Shown here: piece by piece, positions 13,296 through 15,986 of the stretch
How the letters are laid out: the number at the start of each line of letters is the position of its first letter
Numbering within the stretch: the first letter of the stretch is position 1
NCBI GenBank assembly: GCA_964608735.1
Contig: CAZSPL010000071.1
Coordinates: forward strand, 1 to 15,986
Length of the DNA: 15,986 nt
Source: CAZSPL01 sp964608735
Lineage (GTDB): Bacteria; JAJVIF01; JAPKYR01; CAZSPL01
Reading direction: 5' to 3'
Translations under genes and position numbers: made by a program
The notes under the pieces: model-generated
Database searches by the model: none
Told to the model about the DNA's origin: nothing
What the model saw: the letters and a program-made list of their open reading frames with translations, nothing else

Positions 13296-13324
13296 TTGAT
13301 GAGCGGAGAGAAATCGTCTACAAT
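13296..13324 (+). promoter_or_regulatory. Promoter of the DUF1015 gene
   Basis: TTGATG (13296-13301) and TACAAT (13319-13324) with a 17-base spacer give a good sigma-70 match, with the -10 ending 34 bases before ATG 13359. Confidence 0.6.
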
Positions 13325-13358
13325 CGCAATCCGCCGAACACGACTACGGGAGCATGAA

Positions 13359-14711
13359 ATGGCGAAAATATTTCCATTCCGGGGCGTACGATATAACATC
13401 GCGGAAGCAGGAGACCTTTCCCTCGTTGCAACGCAGCCTTACGATAAAATCGACGACGTCTTGATGCACGAGTACTACAGCCGCAGCCCGTATAACTTCA
13501 CCCACATCATCAAGGCCGAGAAGCAGCCCGACGAGCCTTCGAACAACCGCTATACCCGGGCGCGTGATTTCATTGACGCGTGGATGAAGGAAGGCATCCT
13601 CGTCCGCGACGAAGCGCCGTCAATCTACGTCTACCACCAGCAGTACCACTTCGGCGACGCTTCCCGGACTCGCAAGGGCTTCGTGGCGCTCGCCCAGGTG
13701 GAGGGCTTCGGCGAGGGCGTGAAGGCCCACGAGAAAACTCTCGAGGGACCGAAGGCGGACCGCCTGAATCTCATGCGCGCGACGTTCGCGAATACCGGCC
13801 AGATATTCATGCTCTATTCCGACCCGGCGATGTCGGTGAGCAAGCTCCTCGAATCCGCCATCGCGGGACGCGAACCCGACGCCAAGGCGGTCGATGATTT
13901 CGGCGAGGAACACCTGCTGTGGGTTGTCAGCGATCAGGCTATCATCTCAGCGGTCGCCAAAGGTATGGCGGACAAGGCCCTGTTTATTGCGGATGGGCAC
14001 CATCGCTATGAAACCGCCTGCAATTTCTACGAGGAAAAATTGAAAGAGGGATATGTCTGCGAGGGTAACGAGAATATCCGCAACGTCATGCTCACGATGG
14101 TCAACATGGATGAGCCGGGGCTTACGATTCTCTCGACCCACCGGCTGATATTCGGCATCCCGGATTTCGACCCGGTTGCGTTCCTCACGGCAGCGCGGAT
14201 GTATTTCGACATCACCACCATCGAATTCGCCGGTGCGGGCGGCGAGGATGCCGCGCGCAACAGGCTCTACGCGATGATGGATGAGTCGGCCGGCAAAGCC
14301 GCCGTGCTCGGATTCTATGCGCACGGGGAGGACGCATTCCACCTGATGAAATTCAACAACCCCTCGCTGATGGGAGAGGTCCTCGGCGAGCGGCATACGC
14401 CGGATTACGAGCGCCTCGACGCGGCGATTCTTCACGCGACCCTCGAGAAAATCTTCGGCATCGACGATAACGCGCTCAAGGCACAGACCAATGTCAATTA
14501 TGTCCGCGGCCGCGACGAGGCTATCCGGCGCGTGAACGAGATAGAGAGGTACCAGTGCGTGTTCCTCCTCAACCCGACACTCATCGACGACGTGAAGAAG
14601 ATCGCCCTCGCCGGCGAACGCATGCCACAGAAATCAACCGACTTCTACCCGAAATTGCTATCGGGGATGGTGTTCAACAAGATGAATTGCTGGAAACCGA
14701 GAGAAATTTAA
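13359..14711 (+). CDS. DUF1015 family protein (COG4198)
   Basis: 450 residues, the usual length for the family. It carries the hallmarks of DUF1015: the opening FPFRGVRYN, QPYDK (26-30, the family's PPYD motif), VKAHEKTLEGPKADRLNLM (His124 in a conserved helix), and DGHHRYETA (212-220), the likeliest active-site segment. The family is widespread and soluble and its biochemical role is not established to my knowledge; the conserved His, Asp and Arg residues suggest an enzyme. ATG 13359 is chosen because gggag lies just upstream and the promoter at 13296-13324 lies ahead. A start at 13296 would overlap that promoter. It is flanked by AT-rich intergenic DNA on both sides and is probably transcribed alone. 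Confidence 0.9.
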   Translation: MAKIFPFRGVRYNIAEAGDLSLVATQPYDKIDDVLMHEYYSRSPYNFTHIIKAEKQPDEPSNNRYTRARDFIDAWMKEGILVRDEAPSIYVYHQQYHFGDASRTRKGFVALAQVEGFGEGVKAHEKTLEGPKADRLNLMRATFANTGQIFMLYSDPAMSVSKLLESAIAGREPDAKAVDDFGEEHLLWVVSDQAIISAVAKGMADKALFIADGHHRYETACNFYEEKLKEGYVCEGNENIRNVMLTMVNMDEPGLTILSTHRLIFGIPDFDPVAFLTAARMYFDITTIEFAGAGGEDAARNRLYAMMDESAGKAAVLGFYAHGEDAFHLMKFNNPSLMGEVLGERHTPDYERLDAAILHATLEKIFGIDDNALKAQTNVNYVRGRDEAIRRVNEIERYQCVFLLNPTLIDDVKKIALAGERMPQKSTDFYPKLLSGMVFNKMNCWKPREI

Positions 14712-14750
14712 GAAAAAGCTGATATTTTTTGCAACATAATTAAAGCGGCA

Positions 14751-14779
14751 TTGACAGCTATATTTTTGTGGAGTACTTT
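14751..14779 (+). promoter_or_regulatory. Promoter of the YwgA-like/HD gene pair
   Basis: TTGACA (14751-14756) is a perfect -35 and TACTTT (14774-14779) a fair -10, with the ideal 17-base spacer. It sits 27 bases before ATG 14807. Confidence 0.6.
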
Positions 14780-14806
14780 TGATTCACAACTCTGATGGAG
14801 GTTGCC

Positions 14807-15319
14807 ATGACTTCGGTTGATGCAAAGCTCCTCAAAGCAATGAATCTGCTTGGGGTTGAAATGGATCACTTCCTTAACAAAACTCCCGAGGGTTTCAAAA
14901 CAAGGTTCAAGTTTCAGAAATACGTTTACATTCTCCAGTCAGAATTTAGGCTGTCTATAGGCTCATACAATTTATATCTAAGAGGCCCGTATTCTACAGC
15001 TGTTGCTGAGAAAGGTTTTTATTTAGCGAAGAATTTACGTTCGATAGACGGAGAGAAGATAACCTTTGCTCGGGAAGTAAGAAAACGGATTGAAGACATC
15101 GAGGCACTTTTCACCAGCGATGGCAATTTAAGCGAGGAAGATAAACTTGAAGCCTGGACAACTTATCACTACATTAAAACGTTATATCCAGAAAGCATCC
15201 CCCCCAAAGAAAAGCTTTTTAAAGATCTTTTTACGTACAAACCAGGGCTTGAGCCGTATAAAGAACAGATTGAGAAGTTCCTGCAAAGGGCAGACGGGGT
15301 TTTCAGCACTTATGAGTAA
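14807..15319 (+). CDS. YwgA/Panacea-like protein
   Basis: 170 residues, soluble, mostly helical. The segment FKFQKYVYILQSEF (34-47) followed by YLRGPYSTAVAE (57-68) matches the 'K-(L/F)QK-hYhhh...Y-GPYS' pattern shared by YwgA-type proteins and the Panacea/SocA-like families, some of which act as antitoxins or proteolytic adaptors. In Bacillus subtilis ywgA lies next to the HD-domain gene ywfO, and here the next gene is also an HD protein. ATG 14807 is preferred over ATG 14795 because ggagg (14797-14801) sits correctly before it. The stop overlaps the next start by 8 bases (15312-15319), implying coupled translation. AT-rich relative to the window, which suggests horizontal transfer. Function not assigned. 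Confidence 0.65.
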   Translation: MTSVDAKLLKAMNLLGVEMDHFLNKTPEGFKTRFKFQKYVYILQSEFRLSIGSYNLYLRGPYSTAVAEKGFYLAKNLRSIDGEKITFAREVRKRIEDIEALFTSDGNLSEEDKLEAWTTYHYIKTLYPESIPPKEKLFKDLFTYKPGLEPYKEQIEKFLQRADGVFSTYE

Positions 15320-15986
15320 CTCAGACATTCCTGATGTGAAACCCATATACGATAACGTGTATGGGTTCGTGCATCTCATTAACGAGAGCGAACGGGATCT
15401 GATAGATTCACTATATTTTCATCGTTTAAGATGGCTTAATCAGCTAGGTATGGCGTTCTATGCCTTCCCAGGCGCCCTGCATAACCGATTCTCACACAGC
15501 ATAGGAGTGCTTCATCTTGCAGAAGAGATATTAAGAAACCTTGAAAAGAAAGGTGAAATAATCGATGACAAAAGCGAGACGCGGAAGATCACTCGTATTG
15601 CTGCGATTCTCCATGATATCGGACACTATCCTCTTTCCCACACAATTGAGCAGGCATACAAATTAGATTACTCGATAAACAGCTTTCATGATCCGGGAGC
15701 GTGGATAGATGATTTACATGTTCCCGATTATCTTGGCGAGCCAAGGAACCTTGCACAGTTTTTTCTTCATGATTTGAGCTGGGATTTAGTGGATTATGTA
15801 AAGCCGAACATGGCACACCATGAGAAGTTTTCGAAATATATATTACAATCTGATGAATTGAAAACCTTTTTCAGCGATCACGGATTTCAACCAGATTATG
15901 GCGATAGAATATACGCCATAATTAATGATGATCTTAAATCAAGCCATAAGGAAGATTCTTTGCCGGCGTCAATAATAAACTCCCTC
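15312..15986 (+). CDS. HD-domain phosphohydrolase, YwfO/dNTPase-like (3' end outside window)
   Basis: 225 codons are visible from ATG 15312 and stay open to the window end. The N-terminal part reads HRLRWLNQLGMAFYAFPGALHNRFSHSIGVLHLA, the typical 'RL-QLG-PGA-H-RF-HS-G' segment of dGTPase-like HD proteins. Metal ligands are His62 (RFSHS) and His101-Asp102 (AAILHDIGHYPLSHTIE), with His105 and His110 near by. These enzymes hydrolyse phosphate bonds of nucleotides or related molecules; the substrate is unknown. The start overlaps the end of the YwgA-like gene by 8 bases in another frame, so the two are an operon. It is AT-rich like its partner. The C-terminal half is outside the window. Confidence 0.85.
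   Translation, partial: MSNSDIPDVKPIYDNVYGFVHLINESERDLIDSLYFHRLRWLNQLGMAFYAFPGALHNRFSHSIGVLHLAEEILRNLEKKGEIIDDKSETRKITRIAAILHDIGHYPLSHTIEQAYKLDYSINSFHDPGAWIDDLHVPDYLGEPRNLAQFFLHDLSWDLVDYVKPNMAHHEKFSKYILQSDELKTFFSDHGFQPDYGDRIYAIINDDLKSSHKEDSLPASIINSL

Noticed and set aside
13025..13399. 124-residue open frame on the minus strand in the intergenic stretch
   Set aside because: It overlaps the start of the DUF1015 gene and its promoter, has no ribosome site and no recognisable domain.

Overview
The window looks like a piece of a chromosomal scaffold from an uncultured bacterium, probably a metagenome bin. Two runs of N (10 and 100 bases) interrupt it, most genes are GC-rich with codon use favouring C/G at third positions, and the gene set is housekeeping and envelope-related. 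A lipoprotein signal peptide and several exported proteins suggest a diderm-like envelope. I cannot place it in a phylum from sequence alone. Most genes stand alone with their own promoter-like TATAAT box 20-50 bases before the start, several of the extended -10 (TGn) kind.

Layout. 1-397 (-): partial lipoprotein with a pilin-like region. 561-3023 (-): membrane-anchored GH42-like glycosidase relative with a cytoplasmic HEAT-like tail, downstream of 3089-3649 (-), an HD-domain phosphohydrolase. 3650-4237: gene-free, packed with hairpin repeats and a 100-N gap. 4238-4831 (+): membrane-anchored ComEA-like SLBB/helix-hairpin-helix protein, probably using an ATT start. 4894-5691 (+): nitrilase-family amidohydrolase. 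5733-7169 (-): HigB-like toxin plus HigA/ImmA-IrrE antitoxin, visibly more AT-rich than its surroundings. 7413-9986 (+): membrane protein with a spermidine-synthase-like domain. 9987-10272: a second repeat cluster. 10273-11754 (+): phosphoglucomutase/phosphomannomutase. 11761-13002 (-): exported PQQ-type beta-propeller. 13003-13358: AT-rich gene-free stretch with inverted repeats and DnaA-box-like sites. 13359-14711 (+): DUF1015 protein. 14807-15986 (+): AT-rich, translationally coupled pair, a YwgA/Panacea-like protein and an HD phosphohydrolase that runs off the end.

The most unusual content is a family of about 39-bp hairpin repeats (at least seven copies) with a conserved core, cgagtcttcgag, and flank, ggtgcc, but stems that differ from copy to copy while staying base-paired. 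One copy is inserted in frame, as 13 codons, in the spermidine-synthase-like gene. One copy carries another hairpin nested exactly at its core. Two clusters share the same order: forward copy, reverse copy, then a 46-bp palindromic repeat. This resembles, in principle, the palindromic elements known from Rickettsia genes and REP-type repeats, but I do not recognise the sequence family. No transposase, integrase, CRISPR array, tRNA or rRNA was seen.
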